Assembly (NCBI GenBank): GCA_029531795.1
Contig: JAPEIS010000001.1
Location: forward strand, 4,836,001 to 4,900,000
Length of the DNA stretch: 64,000 nucleotides
From: Sclerotinia nivalis
Taxonomy: Eukaryota; Ascomycota; Leotiomycetes; Helotiales; Sclerotiniaceae
Direction of reading: 5' to 3'
The position numbers were made by a program, and so were the translations under genes. Positions within the stretch are counted from its first letter, which is position 1; every line of letters starts with the position of its first letter. This document shows positions 47,514 to 63,960 of the stretch, in pieces. Below the pieces are notes generated by a model, which saw only the letters and a list, made by a program, of their open reading frames with translations, was not told the DNA's origin and made no database searches.

Positions 47514-47737
47514 TGTCACGGGGTCAGGGCCGGGCCACGGGACCGGCCCCTTTAGTAGGCTCCATCTGTCCGATCCAGCATCGAGCAGGGCACGCTCGGT
47601 GATTGTACTCTGTAAGAACGCTAGGGTTCGGAGCCCTAGTATACATAAATATATTTAAAGGAAATATTCCTTTTGTAGAAATATAGCTCTTCGAGTTACA
47701 TTTTATTAATAAAAGTGATTTCTGTTATTCTATCTAT
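47514..47737 (+). repeat. 5' LTR of Gyp-2, first part (split by Gyp-1)
   Basis: Begins TGTCACGGGGTC, the start of this LTR family. It continues after the nested Gyp-1 element as a 13-bp tail at 53381-53393 that ends TTTGTGATA. 224 + 13 = 237 bp, the same length as the Gyp-3 LTR at 58871-59107. Confidence 0.85.
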
Positions 47738-47950
47738 TATCACGGAGGCAGCAGACAGGATAACAGAAATCACTTTTATTGATAAGACGTAGCTCGAAGA
47801 GCTACGTTTCTATAGAAGGAACAGTTCCTTAAATACATTTATGTGTAGCGCTAGCCCCGACCGGGGCTAGCCTACATTTATCCGAGGTCCGACTTCTATG
47901 GGTCGGAACCCGAGCGGTCTCCGTATACCATATACGGGGACCCTGTAACA
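47738..47950 (-). repeat. Gyp-1 3' LTR
   Basis: 213 bp, matching 53163-53375 with a handful of C/T and G/A differences. Contains the strong hairpin GCTAGCCCCGACCGGGGCTAGC-like palindrome at about 47850-47871. Confidence 0.92.
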
Positions 47951-47962
47951 GTACCCCCCTTC

Positions 47963-50900
47963 TTAGGGTCGAACTCCGTTGAGATGACTAGGGGGACCAG
48001 GTTTATCCGGATAACGACGGTGATAATTACGGATCAGTTCTTGAGTATTCTTCAAATACTTCGTAGGCTCTTCAGTAGGCGTATCATAGTCTATTCATCG
48101 GATAGTATACTTCAGGCGGGGGCCACCACAGCCCCGATGTTTTTATCGGGAATCCAGGACTTCCTCTACATCGAATTGTTCAATGCTTTCAATTTCGATA
48201 AAAGGGGAAGACAAGTTGCGTTGATCAGGGACAGGGTCATTATTAGCAAGATACAATAGATTAATATGAAAAACCGGGTGATTCCTTATAGAAGCAGAGA
48301 GTTCCAATTCATAAGTATACAAGTCTATACCCTTCAGAATTCGAAAAGGACCTAAGTTCTTCCAATCTAGTTTCTTCTGGGGACGAAGAATTCGGATATT
48401 CTTAGTATTAAACCAGATTAGATCTCTAGACTGGTATCGACAAACAGGCGAACAATGGGAATCGGTATTCTTCGAATAGCAGGTTTGATTAGCGGTCAGT
48501 TCAGTCTTCAGGTGATCGACGATCGATTTCATCTTTTTGACGAATTCCTCAGTGTTCAGGACTCCAGGGCGATCGGAGAGCGTGGCGGATTCGAAACCCA
48601 TTCGGGGATGGAAACCGTAATTGGCAAAGAACGGCGATAGGCAGGAGCTTTCGGACCAGACAAAGTTAATCGAGAATTCGGCGATCGGTAGCTATTCGGA
48701 CCAATCGTCCTGCAGGTAGGATATATACGAACGAAGGTATTGTTCGAGCATTGTGTTCGCCCTTTCCGTTTGTTCATCGGTTTCAGAATGATAAACTGTC
48801 GATAGTTTCGAAACAGTATCTAATCGTTTATAGATATGCTTCTAGAAGTCAAAGATAAACTGAACTCTACAATCGGATATAATGGTTTGCAGCAGGTTGT
48901 GGAGCTTTTATATATGCTTTAGGAACAGATGGGAGACTTCTTCGGAGTTACAGGTTTTTCGGTAGGGCAGGAAATGCTTCATTTTGGTCAATCGATCGAC
49001 TACAACAAATATCGCATCGTACCCAGAGCTTTTCGGAAGATGGATGATGAAATCGATTGAGATATCTCTTCAGATTTGTTGCAGGATCGGGAAAAGGTAT
49101 AAGACTTTTTCTTATTCTTTACAGTTCGGAGCGGCTCAATGGCAACTATAACAATTGCACATCCAACAGAAGACGTAGTCGTAATATCCAGATCAATAAT
49201 AGTTTCGGAAAAACAGTTCGAAAGTATGGGTACAGTATAGGTGTCCGGCAATAGGGGAATCGTGAATCATTCGAAGGAGTTTTGCTTTCAAAGGATCGTA
49301 GTTAGGAATATAAAGCTTTTTACAATAATATAATAGATCATTATTCATAGTATATTCAGATAACGTAATATACAGATATCTAGTAGTATTCTTTTTTAAA
49401 GCCTTTAAGATCGATAGTGGAAGCGGGTCGGACAGATAAACTTCAGCGAACAGGGGTTTCAGTTCTTCAGGGGATTCCAATTGTATAGATTCAGGCAATT
49501 GAATAGGGATTGGGTTATTGGGTATCGCAGGTGATTTAGGTTTATAAGTAGGTAATCTAGGTTCGTAGACAGATAGTTCGGGATTGCAGATAGATAACAG
49601 AATATCGATACAGGTTTAATTACGGATTGTAATCGCGAAACGGACTTTCTTCTTTGGTTTAACAATAGGAAACAGATCTGTATCTAGATTTTCGGTTTTC
49701 AGAACAATCTGATTTTGATAAAGGAGACGTTTATCTCTCTTTTTAAGTAAATCCTTTGATCTTCTAATCAGAGCATCGAGTTTCGCTTCTTGCTTTCCAG
49801 GACGGTACATAATCTTGAAATTGAAACGGGACAGAAATTCAGATCAATGGGTTTGACGATGGTTCAATAGCTTTGTTATTGTAAAATACTCTAGATTCTT
49901 ATAGTCTGTAATGATCTTGATCGGGGAAAAGGCATCTTTTAATTCGGATCGCCACTTTTCGAAACAACGGATAATTACTAGTAATTCTTTATTATAAATC
50001 TCGTAGTTATATTCTGTAATCGAATGTTTCTTTGAGAAATATACAACAGGTTTCAGAATCCTATCGTTATTGTATTGGGAAAGGATTCCAGCAGATATAT
50101 AATCCGATGTGTTTGTTTCTAGGATTACATTTTTCTTTCAATCGAAAGAGGCTAATACAAATGCTGTTGTAAATGCGGCTTTCAGACTCGAGAACGATTT
50201 CTTACAATCAGGATCCCATTGGAAGACTACATTCTTCTTGGTCAGGTTTATCATCGGGCGAATGATCGAGGAGAAGTCGCGAATAAAGCATCGATAGAAA
50301 TTGCTAAACCCTATAAACATTTGTATATCCGTTAGGTTCTTCGGCGTTTTCTAATCAATTATTGTTTTAATCTTGGCTGGGTTCATTCGGATCCCCTCTC
50401 GGTCTACAATTAGGCCCAGGAATTTCGTTTCAGGTTTTAGGAATTCGCATTTCGATAGATTGGTATACAATCCGGCTTTCCGTAAGGCGTCTAATACCTT
50501 TTGTACATACTTTATATGTTCAGAACGGGTCTTACTATAAATCAGAATATCATCCAGATAAACAATACAGAATATATTCAGGTATTCTCTTAGAGTATCG
50601 TTGATAAATCGTTGAAACGTTGCTAGGGCTCCGGTCAGCCCGAACGATATAATCAAGGTTTCGAACAAATCGAATCGGGTACAGAATACAATTAGGTATT
50701 CTTGTCCTTCCTTGATTCAAATATTATTGAAAACCGAGATGATATCTATTTTTGTAAAATACTTTATCCTTTTCAAGTTATTCAAGGATTCTTTAGTTAA
50801 AGGCAACAGATATCGATCTTTCACAGATAGGTTATTCAATGCACGATAATCTATATAGAATCGAAGACCATTATTGGGTTTCTTAATAAATAAGACAAGC

Positions 50901-51823
50901 GAAGCAGAAACAAAGGAATTCGATCGGATGAATCCTTTTGCTAGGTTTTCCCTTAACCATTCTTGTAAAGCTTTCAATTCGTTCCGAAACATTGAATATA
51001 GAGTTCCAAATAGTAGCTTAGCCCCATCTTGTAGTTGGATATTATAATCGTATAGACGATGCAAAGGTAGTTTGTTAGCGTTACGTGAAGAAAATATATC
51101 GATCTACGAACGGAATTCAGCAGATAGGTCTTTAGGAGTAGGGTCTTTCTTTTCCTTCAGGATTCGGTTTATCAAATCGATACTAGCTTGGAACATCTTG
51201 TAGCTTCAACAGATATATATCGAGCAAGTTCGGATTGAAACGCTTGCTATATATTTTTTCTTTAGCGCTTTAGAACAAAGCGGTAGATAAACAAGACGGA
51301 CTTTGATAGGGATATCGGATAAGGTTCGGATACTAGATAATTGCATAAGCGTATTACAGGACTTCCGGTAGAACTCGTTATCGAAGCGAAAGATATTGGA
51401 TACGAATCCGATATAGGGATTGTACTTCTTTAACCAAGCCAATCCCAAGATAATCGGATAATAAGCTAGTTCAGTAATATAGATTTTCGATCTTTTCTCA
51501 TAGTGATCGTTGATTTGCAGATCGATTAGAATATAACGATCCACTCGGTTTTCGGGCAGTATTTTTTCATCGAATCCAATGACTTCGAACGGAACAGATA
51601 ATTTGTATATTGAGAGTTTGATAACTTCTACTCAATTTCGATCTGCGAAAGTATATCCTTTGCATCCGCTATCCATTATAGTGTAAGTGGGACAGGATCG
51701 ATCAAGCATCGATAGGACAATAACAAACAATATCATCAGATTTGTTCGATTGCTTGTTTCTTCAACGAAAGATAAGCTTTGAATTGCAACGACGGACAGG
51801 CGTAGTGTATACAAAGCTTTCAT
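47963..51823 (-). pseudogene. Gyp-1 pol (protease, RT, RNase H, integrase, chromodomain-like end)
   Basis: Protease active site MDSGCKG at about 51670. RT in two pieces: 51064-50717 with [20 protein letters not shown], and 50668-50351 with the intact [11 protein letters not shown] box. RNase H lies around 50320-49900. The integrase zinc-site region is within 49498-49193, and its C-terminal part in 48601-48143 ends with a PVFHINLLYLANNDP stretch and a chromodomain-like beginning (FDVEEVLDSR). Beyond a stop, about 48110-47963, the typical chromodomain end ([20 protein letters not shown]) is still readable. Broken by at least six stops or shifts. Confidence 0.85.
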
Positions 51824-51834
51824 CTAACAACGAT

Positions 51835-52896
51835 TTATATCAAGCGGGCTCCATTTCCCGAACTCGAAGAGCCGGGAGAGGACAGATTGTACAGTGATAT
51901 AGCATACAATTGAATCTGGGCGGAAGACGGAACAAGGGATAGTGGGGCAGGATTGATAAGGCTAGCTCTAACTTGTACGGGACGATTATCTGAGAACGGG
52001 CAATCTTTCATATGATGATCGATCGACCTATAACAGAAGCATTCCCCTCGTTCGCGTCTATTAGTATATCTTTGGGAACTGAGATCCATTGAATCTCTAG
52101 TAGGCATAGTCGTAACAGAAACAGCAGATCGAATAATAGCATTCAGGGACGGAGCAGGGGTACAATTAACAGGATTCAGGCTTTGAATTGTAGTACAGAG
52201 CAACGGAACGATTGGGTTGCGACCGGAACCGGTCGGTCCCATCAGGTACAGATGGCGATTCTCCAATATTTGCACGAAAACAATGAATGCATCGGTACTA
52301 TCCGTAAAAAACTCAGCAGTAACAATCTGGTTCTTCAATTTACTCGACAGGACTTGTTCTAATAGGATAACCAGGGTATTGTTGTCGTCGGCCATCCCGA
52401 CTTCCAATACTAATTTTTGGAACTCAACATAGAAGATATAGAACAATTGGTTCCTCTGTTTCAAATTGATCAAGAGTTTCTAAATCTCGGCTCGTTTGTT
52501 CTGATTTCCATAAGCTCTTTTTAGTATTTACAATAGATCCTTATAATCAGCAAATTTAACAAATTGTCCTTTGATATTATACAATCGAATTTGCACAGCA
52601 GCAAGTCCAGTTAATCTTCCAATTACATAAATCAGACGAGAATACAGGGAAATGAAACAATCGGAATTGGTATACATTTTATTCTGTATTTGATCGACAA
52701 ATCGATCAAGATCGATTTTCGTTCTATCAAACAGTACAGGATCAGGTACCTTCTCACTCAATTGAGGTTTCGACAGAACAGGAGCGGCAGTTGAGGTTGT
52801 AACAGAAGTCAGAGGCGAGAGGTCGATCAGATCAGTAAAAATTGAAACAGACGGGGCAACAGAGACGGGATGAAGTTGAATCAGATGGGTAATCAA
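51835..52896 (-). pseudogene. Gyp-1 gag
   Basis: Two open pieces (52896-52528 and 52473-51835) carry Gag: a SQLSEKVPDPVLFDRTKIDL segment followed by the capsid-like region and a zinc-knuckle remnant near the C-terminus (GECFCYRSIDHHMKDCPF). The knuckle spacing looks altered: the second Cys of the Cys-X2-Cys pair is displaced compared with the Gyp-3 copy. The sequence aligns with Gag of Gyp-2 and Gyp-3 by eye. Interrupted by stops, so not functional. Confidence 0.8.
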
Positions 52897-53162
52897 TCTA
52901 TCGTTCTCCTCTTTCCATCATATAAATACAATTTTCTCGATTTACAGATTGAGAATAAACTTTTGAATTGTGGATTGCAGATCGATCACTTTTGTTTCCA
53001 TTCTTATATTGAATTCGTAAAAGGAAATAAAGTAACGATACTAGATTGCAGTATCACTGGCTATAGCGGTAACGAATTCTTCGGGGGAGCCAGACTGGCT
53101 AGACGGGTACAAACAGGACAACATCGTAGAAGTATCGGTACAGATAGAAAGGAGCTATGTAG

Positions 53163-53375
53163 TATCATGGAGGCAGCAGATAGGATAACAGAAATCACTT
53201 TTATTGATAAAACGTAGCTCGAAAAGCTACGTTTCTATAAAAGGAACAGTTCCTTAAATACATTTATGTGTAGCGCTAGCCCCGACCGGGGCTAGCCTAC
53301 ACTTATCCGAGGTCCGACTCCTATGGGTCGGAACCCGAGCGGTCTCCGTATACCATATACGGGGACCCCGTGACA
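53163..53375 (-). repeat. Gyp-1 5' LTR
   Basis: 213 bp; partner of 47738-47950. Ends in CCCCGTGACA on the plus strand, that is, TGTCACGGGG at the sense-strand start. Confidence 0.92.
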
Positions 53376-53659
53376 TCTATTATCTTTGTGATATTATGTA
53401 GCTTCCTTCTATTTGTGCCAACACTTCTACAATGTTGTCCTGTTTGTATCCGTTTAGCCAGCCCGATTCCCTTGAAGAATTCGCTACTATTGTAATCAAT
53501 GATACTATGATCTGGTATCGTTATTTTATCTCCTTTTACGAATTCAGTATAAGAATGGAAACAAAAGTGATCGATTTGCAATCTGCAGTTTAAAAGCTTA
53601 CTCTCGATCTACAAATCGAGAAAACTGTATTTATATAATGGAGAGAGGAGAACGATAGA

Positions 53660-54583
53660 TTGATTATCTATTTGATTCAATTCCATTTTGTCTTTGTTGT
53701 TTTGTCTATTTCAATCTCTATCGATCAAACCGACTTTTGGTCTTTGACTTTTGTTATAATCCCAGCTGTTGTTTTTGTTTTATCGAAATCTCAATTGAGT
53801 GAGAAGGTATTTGATCCTGTATCGTTTGATGGAACGAAAATCGATCTTGATCGATTTGTCGATCAAATACAGAATAAAATATATATTAATTCCGATTGTT
53901 TCATTTTTCTGTATTCCCGTCTGATTTATGTAACTGGAAGATTAACTGGATCTACTGTTGTATAAATTCGATTGTATAATATCAAAAGATAATTTGTTAA
54001 ATTTGTTGATTATAAAGATCTATTGCAAATATTGAAAAGAATTTATAGAAACCAAAACAAACAAATCGAAGCTCAGAAACTCTTAATCAATCTGAAATAA
54101 AAGAATCAATTGTTCTATATCTTCTATGTTGAATTCCAAAGATTAGTATTGAAAGCCGGGATAGCCGACGACAATAGTACTTTGATTATCCTATTAAAAT
54201 AAGTTTTGTCGAATGAATTAAAGAACTAGATTGTTATCATTGAATTTCTTACAGATAATATCAATACATTTATCGTTTTTGTATAAACATTAAAGAATCG
54301 TTATCTGTACTTGATGAAATCGACCGATTTCAATTGTAGTCTAATCGTTCCGCTACCTTGCACTATTATTCAAAACCTGAATCCTGTTAATCGTATTTCT
54401 ATTCCATCCCCGAATCCTATTGTCCGATCTACTGCTCTTGTTACAATTATACCTGTTGAAGATCCAATAGATCTCAATTCCCAAAGACGTACTAATAGAT
54501 ACGAACAAAGAGAATGCTTCCGTTGTAGATCTACCGATCACCGTATAAAAGATTATCTATTCCCAGATAATCATCCTGTATAA
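53660..54583 (+). pseudogene. Gyp-2 gag
   Basis: Pieces at 53660-53965 and 54311-54583. The zinc knuckle ECFRCRSTDHRIKDY has lost its last Cys (Tyr by a G-to-A change). At 53961-53995 two Gln codons of the related copies are TAA here, a clear C-to-T signature. Non-functional. Confidence 0.8.
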
Positions 54584-55098
54584 ATTAGAGTTAACCTTAC
54601 CAGTCTTGCCCCGCCGTCCCCTATTCTATCCTTTGCCCAAATTCAACTATATATTATATCACTATATAGTTTGTCCCTTTCCAGCTCCCCGAGTTCAGGA
54701 AATGGAGTCTACTTGGTATAAATCATTATCAAACGAAAGCCCTATATATATTACACTTATCCATCATTGCAATTCGAAGCTTATCTTTCGTTGAAGAAAC
54801 AAATAATCGAACAAACCTGATAATATTGTTTGTTATTATCCTATCGATACTTAATCGATCCTGTTCTATTTATACTATAATAGATAACAAATACAAAGGA
54901 TATATTTTTGCAAATCGAAATTGGGTTAAAGCTATTAAACTTTTAATATATAAATTATCTATCCTGTTCGAAGTTATTGGATTCGATGGGAAAATACTAT
55001 TTGAAAACCGAATAGATTGTTACATTTTAATTGATTTGCAAATCAATGATTATTACAAAAAAAAATCAAAAATCTATATTACTGAGTTAGCTTATTAT

Positions 55099-55353
55099 TG
55101 TGACGATGGTCTTAATTCAAGGCATGATAGAATGAATCAATTAATCTATACTAGAGAATAACAAACTACCGTACCAAATACAATAGAGTTGAGCCTTTTA
55201 TGGTCCCCTCGGAGGGGACCAAAGCCCTAAGCGAATACAGGGTGAAATAAATGAAATAATAACCTGAGGCATTTTGGTCCCTTCGGAGGGGACCAAAAGC
55301 CGAAAGAATGGCCTAAGGCATTTATGGCATAATAGAATAACAGGATCGTCACA
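55099..55353 (+). mobile_element. 255-bp element with TG...CA ends, copy 1 (solo LTR or small non-autonomous element)
   Basis: Begins TGTGACGATGG and ends GGATCGTCACA, so the outer 9 bp are inverted repeats. Flanked by a perfect 5-bp duplication ATTAT (55094-55098 and 55354-55358). Contains two internal GGTCCC/GGGACC hairpins. Copy 2 at 57529-57783 is the same length in reverse orientation, with about two differences seen by eye. The TG...CA ends and the 5-bp duplication fit a solo LTR; no internal coding region or parent element is in the window. Confidence 0.88.
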
Positions 55354-57528
55354 ATTATCCGATTATTTTAGGATTAGTATAGCTAAAAAAGCACGATCCC
55401 TATATCGAATTCGTATTTAATATATTCCAATTCGATAACGAATTCTGTCGAAAATTCTATAATATATTACTGCAATTATTCCGTATGAAAACGTTACAGG
55501 ATATTCTGGAGAAAGTCTATTCGGTATACCTGCCTTTCCGTTTGGATGTTTTTCAAAATAAGGATATTGTATCTATATCAATGAGAGTCTGTATAATATA
55601 CACTCATTGCAACTATAAGATATTCTAGATTACTATAAATCTGATTGATGATATTCTGTTTCAAAGAAAAGACTCTATTCTATCTAATCTGTTTGAGGAA
55701 TTCCGATCCTAAATCGATGTATTCTCTTTGCGAAATACTGACAAATTGTTCTTGTATCGATTATATAATTATGATATCCATCTGAAGAAGGGAACCAAAT
55801 TACTATTTGGAGTTTTCTATTTTATATCCTGAAACGAATTTACTGTTTTGAAAGACTAACTATTCGAGAACCTTCAAAAAGGGTTTATTCATCCGAATTC
55901 GTTTGTTTCGGTTTCGTTTGTTTTATTTGTCAAGAAATCCGATAGAGAGTTACAATTCTATATCGATTATCGAGTCCTGAATAATTTATCAGCGAAAGAT
56001 TACTATTCGCTATTGATTATCAAAGAATCTTTGAACAATTTGAAAAGAATAAAATTCTTTATAAAAATCGATATCATTCTTATATTCAATAATATAAGAA
56101 TTAAGAAAGGGCAAGAATATCTAATTGCTTTCCGTATCCGTTTCGATCTATTTGAAACCCTAATTATGCTTTTTGGATTGATCAGTATATTCATTATATT
56201 TCAGCGTTTTATCAACGATATTCTATAAAAGTATCTAGATATATTCTATATTGTTTATTTAGATGATATTCTGATCTATAATAGAATCTGTTTTGAGTAT
56301 ATTATTTATATTCAAAAGGTCTTAGAAGTTTTAAGGAAAATTGATCTGTATACAAATCTGAAGAAGTATGACTTTTTGAAATCTAAAACCAAATTCCTGG
56401 ATTTTATTATAGGTTGGGAAGGTATTCGAATGAACCCTACAAAGATCAAAACGATTTTCGAATGGAAGATTCCGATCTATTTAACAGATATATAAGTATT
56501 TATTAGATTTGGTAATTTCTATTGACAATTTATTTATAGTTTTTTGTCTATTATACATTTATTGATTAATCTGATCCAAAAAAACATTTTGTTTGTTTGG
56601 AATTCTGTTTATACGAAAGTTTTTTCTACTCTGAAGATAATGTTTATTGAAATACCAGTCCTAATCGCTTTCGATTGGGAAAAAGATATAATCGTAGAAA
56701 CCAATATATTCGATTTTGTATCTGTTAGAATGCTATCCCAATACAACGATATAGAAATTCTGAAACCTGTTGTGTATTTTTCGAAAAAGTATTCGGTCGT
56801 CGAATATAATTACAAGATTTACGATAAAGAACTATTGATTATTATTCGATATTTTAAGGAATAGTATCCAGAACTAAAGGGAATATTATCTCCGATCCAA
56901 ATAATTATAGATTACAAGAATTTGAAGTATTTTATAATTACCAAATTATTAAATTATTGTCAAATTTATTAATCTGAATTTCTATCTCGATTCAATTTCA
57001 AGATTATCTATCGATTAGATAAATAAGGAGCTAAATCTGATGTTTTGATTAGAAGATTAGAGGATTTGTTTAAAAAAGGAGATGAATGCTTTCTACATTA
57101 AAACCAAACGATTTTGAAATCAGAAAACCTTGATTCTATTTTATTCCCTGTATCCATTTCTGCTTTCATATCTGTCTCGTTTATACTTATTTCATCTGAT
57201 CTGATAGATTCCCTGAAGAAAAGAGTTCGTTTTGCAATCACTATCTATAATCAATCCCATCAATCGTTAAAAGAATTTGATTCAATTTGTTTAGTTCTTA
57301 GATCTATTCTATCTATCCCTAACTCCCCATCCATTTCTAATACTTTACTTATTCCCAAAACTCTACTAATCCTTGAACCATTGTCCGTTCCTATTGCTCC
57401 GCTTGATCAGCCCTCAATATCTATTGTAATCCCCAATCTACTATTCGAATTATCGAAGGAATTGAAAACTTTATTTACTGAAATATATATATCCGATTTT
57501 ATATCTACATCTATTTTAAAGGCCTTGG

Positions 57529-57783
57529 TGTGACGATCCTGTTATTCTATTATGCCATAAATGCCTTAGGCCATTCTTTCGGCTTTTGGTCCCCTCTGAA
57601 GGGACCAAAATGCCTCAGGTTATTATTTCATTTATTTCATCCTGTATTCGCTTAGGGCTTTGGTCCCCTCCGAGGGGACCATAAAAGGCTCAACTCTATT
57701 GTATTTGGTACGGTAGTTTGTTATTCTCTAGTATAGATTAATTGATTCATTCTATCATGCCTTGAATTAAGACCATCGTCACA
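57529..57783 (-). mobile_element. 255-bp element, copy 2, inverted
   Basis: Reverse complement of 55099-55353 with about two G/A differences. Flanked by its own 5-bp duplication CTTGG (57524-57528 and 57784-57788), so it arose from an independent insertion and not by duplication of a larger block. It interrupts the linker between RNase H and integrase of Gyp-2. Confidence 0.88.
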
Positions 57784-58870
57784 CTTGGTAAAGAAAATAT
57801 TCAAGCATCCCTGTATTACCCTGTCCGAATATACCGAGAATAATAATCTACTGTATTATTACAGGAAGCTTTTCATTCCTGACTATGATAATCTGAAAGC
57901 TGAATTACTTCGTTTGATCTACAACTCCCTTATTACAGATCACCTGCATTGTATTCGTATTTTCGAACTCCTATCCCGAAATTATTATTGATCTGGATAT
58001 TATAATTATATCAATTATTGGGTACATAATTGTTATAGCTACTATCGAGCAGTATCGAATTATAGAGAACAAAAAGATATCCTCTGTTTGTTCCCGATCC
58101 CTCAACAAGCGTGGAGGGATATATCGATCGATTTTATAATATACCTTCCGAAAAGGTTTGGTTATAATATAATATTCATAGTAATCAATCAATTAATTAA
58201 AATGAAGTATTTCCTATTTTATTATAATACTTATAATTCCGAAAAAGTAATCCGTTTATTCCTAAAGTATATTTGGAAACTATATAACTTATTATCAACA
58301 ATTATATTTGATTATAATATTCAATTTATATCTGATTTTTAGAAATATATTTGTAAACGTTTAAGTACAATATCGAAACTATCGATAATCTATTATCCAG
58401 AAACCGATAAACAAACTAAAAAAGCAAATATTATATTCGAATAGTATTTCCGATTATATATCTTGTATCTGTAGAACAATTGATCCAAATAATTATCGAT
58501 TACTGAATTTTCAATTAATTCTATTTAATCTGAAAGTTTCTATTTGATTTTGTTCTTTGCAAATTATAGTTATCATTTGTATATAGGGTTTGAACCGTTC
58601 ATTATCATTAATTATTTTAGTATCCAAAATGTCGAAGAGTTTATCAAGAAAATGTTTTTGATCGTTGAGTATCTAAAAACCGAATTAATTATTAGCCAAA
58701 CTTGTTATACAAAGAATATCAATACTCATTGTATTTCTATTTATTATTACAATCTTGATAATCTGATTTGATTGAATATCAAAAACATTAAGATCCTAAA
58801 ATCCTAGAAGAAACTAGATTAAAAGAATCTAAATTCGTTCCGGATTTTGCGAACTATAAATATATATACT

Positions 58871-59107
58871 TATCACGGAGGCAGCAGACAGGATAACAGA
58901 AATCACTTTTATTGATAAGACGTAGCTCGAAGAGCTACGTTTCTACAGAAGGAACGTTTCCTTTAAATACATTTGTGTGTGCTAGGGCTCCGAGCCCTAG
59001 CGCTCTTACAGGGTACGATCACCGAGCGTGCCCCGCTCGGTGCTGGATCGGATAGGTGGAGCCTACTAAAGGGGCCGGTCTAATAACCTGGTTTTGGCCC
59101 TGTAATA
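58871..59107 (-). repeat. Gyp-3 3' LTR
   Basis: 237 bp, starting TATCACGGAGG (plus strand) and ending CCCTGTAATA. Closest to the Gyp-2 5' LTR; the Gyp-1 LTR differs in its middle part, so there are two LTR subfamilies (237 and 213 bp). Confidence 0.88.
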
Positions 59108-59119
59108 GTATCTCTTTCC

Positions 59120-62960
<3,841 letters not shown>

Positions 62961-63026
62961 GGTCGATCAAGCGTCGGTAAAACAATAACAGGCAATATCA
63001 TCAGGTTTGCTTGATTACTTGTTTCT

Positions 63027-63960
63027 TTAACGAGAGATAAGCTTCAAATTGCAGTGGCGGATAAGTGTAATATACGTAGGGCTTTCGTTTAACAACGATT
63101 TATGCCAAGCGGGCTCCGTTTCCCGAATTCGGGGAGCCGGGGGGGGACAGATTGTATAATGACATAGCATATGGTTGAATCTGGGTGGAGGACGGAACAG
63201 GGGACGGTGGGGCAAAACTGGTAAAACTAGCTCTAGTTTGTACAGAACGATTATCTGGGAACGGGCAGTCTTTCACATAGTGATCAGCAGATTTACAACG
63301 AAAGCATTCCCCTCGTTCACATCTATTAGTATATCTTTGGGAACTAAGATCCATTGGATCTCCAATAGGTATAATCGTAGCGGGAGCAGCAGATCGGATA
63401 GTAGGATTCGGGGACGGAACAGAGGTACAGTTAACAGGATTCAGGTTTTGAGTAATAATGCAGGGTGGCAGGACGATTAGGCTACAACCGAAGCCGATCG
63501 GTCCCATCAGATACAGACGACGATTCTCCAATGTCTACACGAAAACGGCGAATGTGTCGGTACTATCCATAAGAGGTTCAACGATAACAATTTGGTTCTT
63601 CAATTCACTCAACAAAGCTTGTTCCAATAGGATAACCAAGATACTGTTGTCATTGGCCATCCCGGTTTTTAATATTAATCTTTGGAATTCAGTATAGAAG
63701 ATATAGAACAATTAATTCCTCTGTCTCAGATTGATCAAAAGTTTCCAGGTTTCGGTTTGTTTATTCTGGTTTTTATAAACTCTTTCCAATATTTATAATA
63801 GATCTTTATAATCAATAAGTTTAATAAATTATCCTTTGATATTATACAATCGAATTTGTATAATAGCAGGTTTAGTTAATCTTTTAGTTATGTAAATCAA
63901 ACAGGAATACGGAAAAATAAAGCAATCGAAATTGGTATACATTTTATTCTATATTTGATC
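63027..63960 (-). pseudogene. Gyp-3 gag
   Basis: The zinc knuckle is intact here (CFRCKSADHYVKDC in the piece 63531-63100), followed by the Pro/Ser-rich C-terminus. Upstream Gag sequence continues to the window end but contains stops (for example around 63720 and 63850). Partial at the window boundary. Confidence 0.78.

Larger units (their letters stand above)
47738..53375 (-). mobile_element. Gyp-1: Ty3/gypsy chromovirus-like element, 5638 bp, decayed coding region
   Basis: Bounded by two 213-bp LTRs (47738-47950 and 53163-53375) with a perfect TCTAT duplication at 47733-47737 and 53376-53380. LTR termini are mutated forms of TGTCACGG...CCGTGACA. The polypurine tract AAGAAGGGGGGTAC abuts the 3' LTR (about 47951-47964). 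Minus-strand order is Gag with zinc knuckle, protease, RT, RNase H, integrase and chromodomain-like tail. Numerous stops (often TAG where related copies have Trp or Gln codons) make it non-autonomous. It sits inside the 5' LTR of Gyp-2. Confidence 0.93.
53381..58870 (+). mobile_element. Gyp-2: Ty3/gypsy chromovirus-like element, heavily mutated, 3' end cut by Gyp-3
   Basis: Same family as Gyp-1 and Gyp-3 but in plus orientation. It begins with the last 13 bp of its split 5' LTR and runs through Gag, protease, RT, RNase H and integrase. It stops inside the integrase C-terminal region at 58870, exactly where the Gyp-3 LTR starts. The chromodomain end and 3' LTR are missing from the window. This is the most AT-rich of the three copies, with many Gln-to-stop and Trp-to-stop changes. 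It also carries two 255-bp insertions (55099-55353 and 57529-57783). Confidence 0.88.
54826..58870 (+). pseudogene. Gyp-2 pol, broken
   Basis: Protease part 54826-55092. RT region about 55790-56280, with the intact box [11 protein letters not shown] at about 56240-56280 but stops around it. RNase H about 56544-56864 ([13 protein letters not shown]). Linker 57114-57530. Integrase 57785-58870, with zinc-site residues in the 57785-57991 piece and the first catalytic Asp in DISIDFI. Split twice by 255-bp elements. Confidence 0.8.

Noticed and set aside
47514..47950. A single large LTR spanning both inverted segments
   Set aside because: The halves are inverted relatives with a TCTAT duplication at the junction, showing two separate LTRs.
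53660..58771. Open frames here as active gypsy genes
   Set aside because: Domains are recognisable but cut by many stops, and by two insertions; they are remnants.
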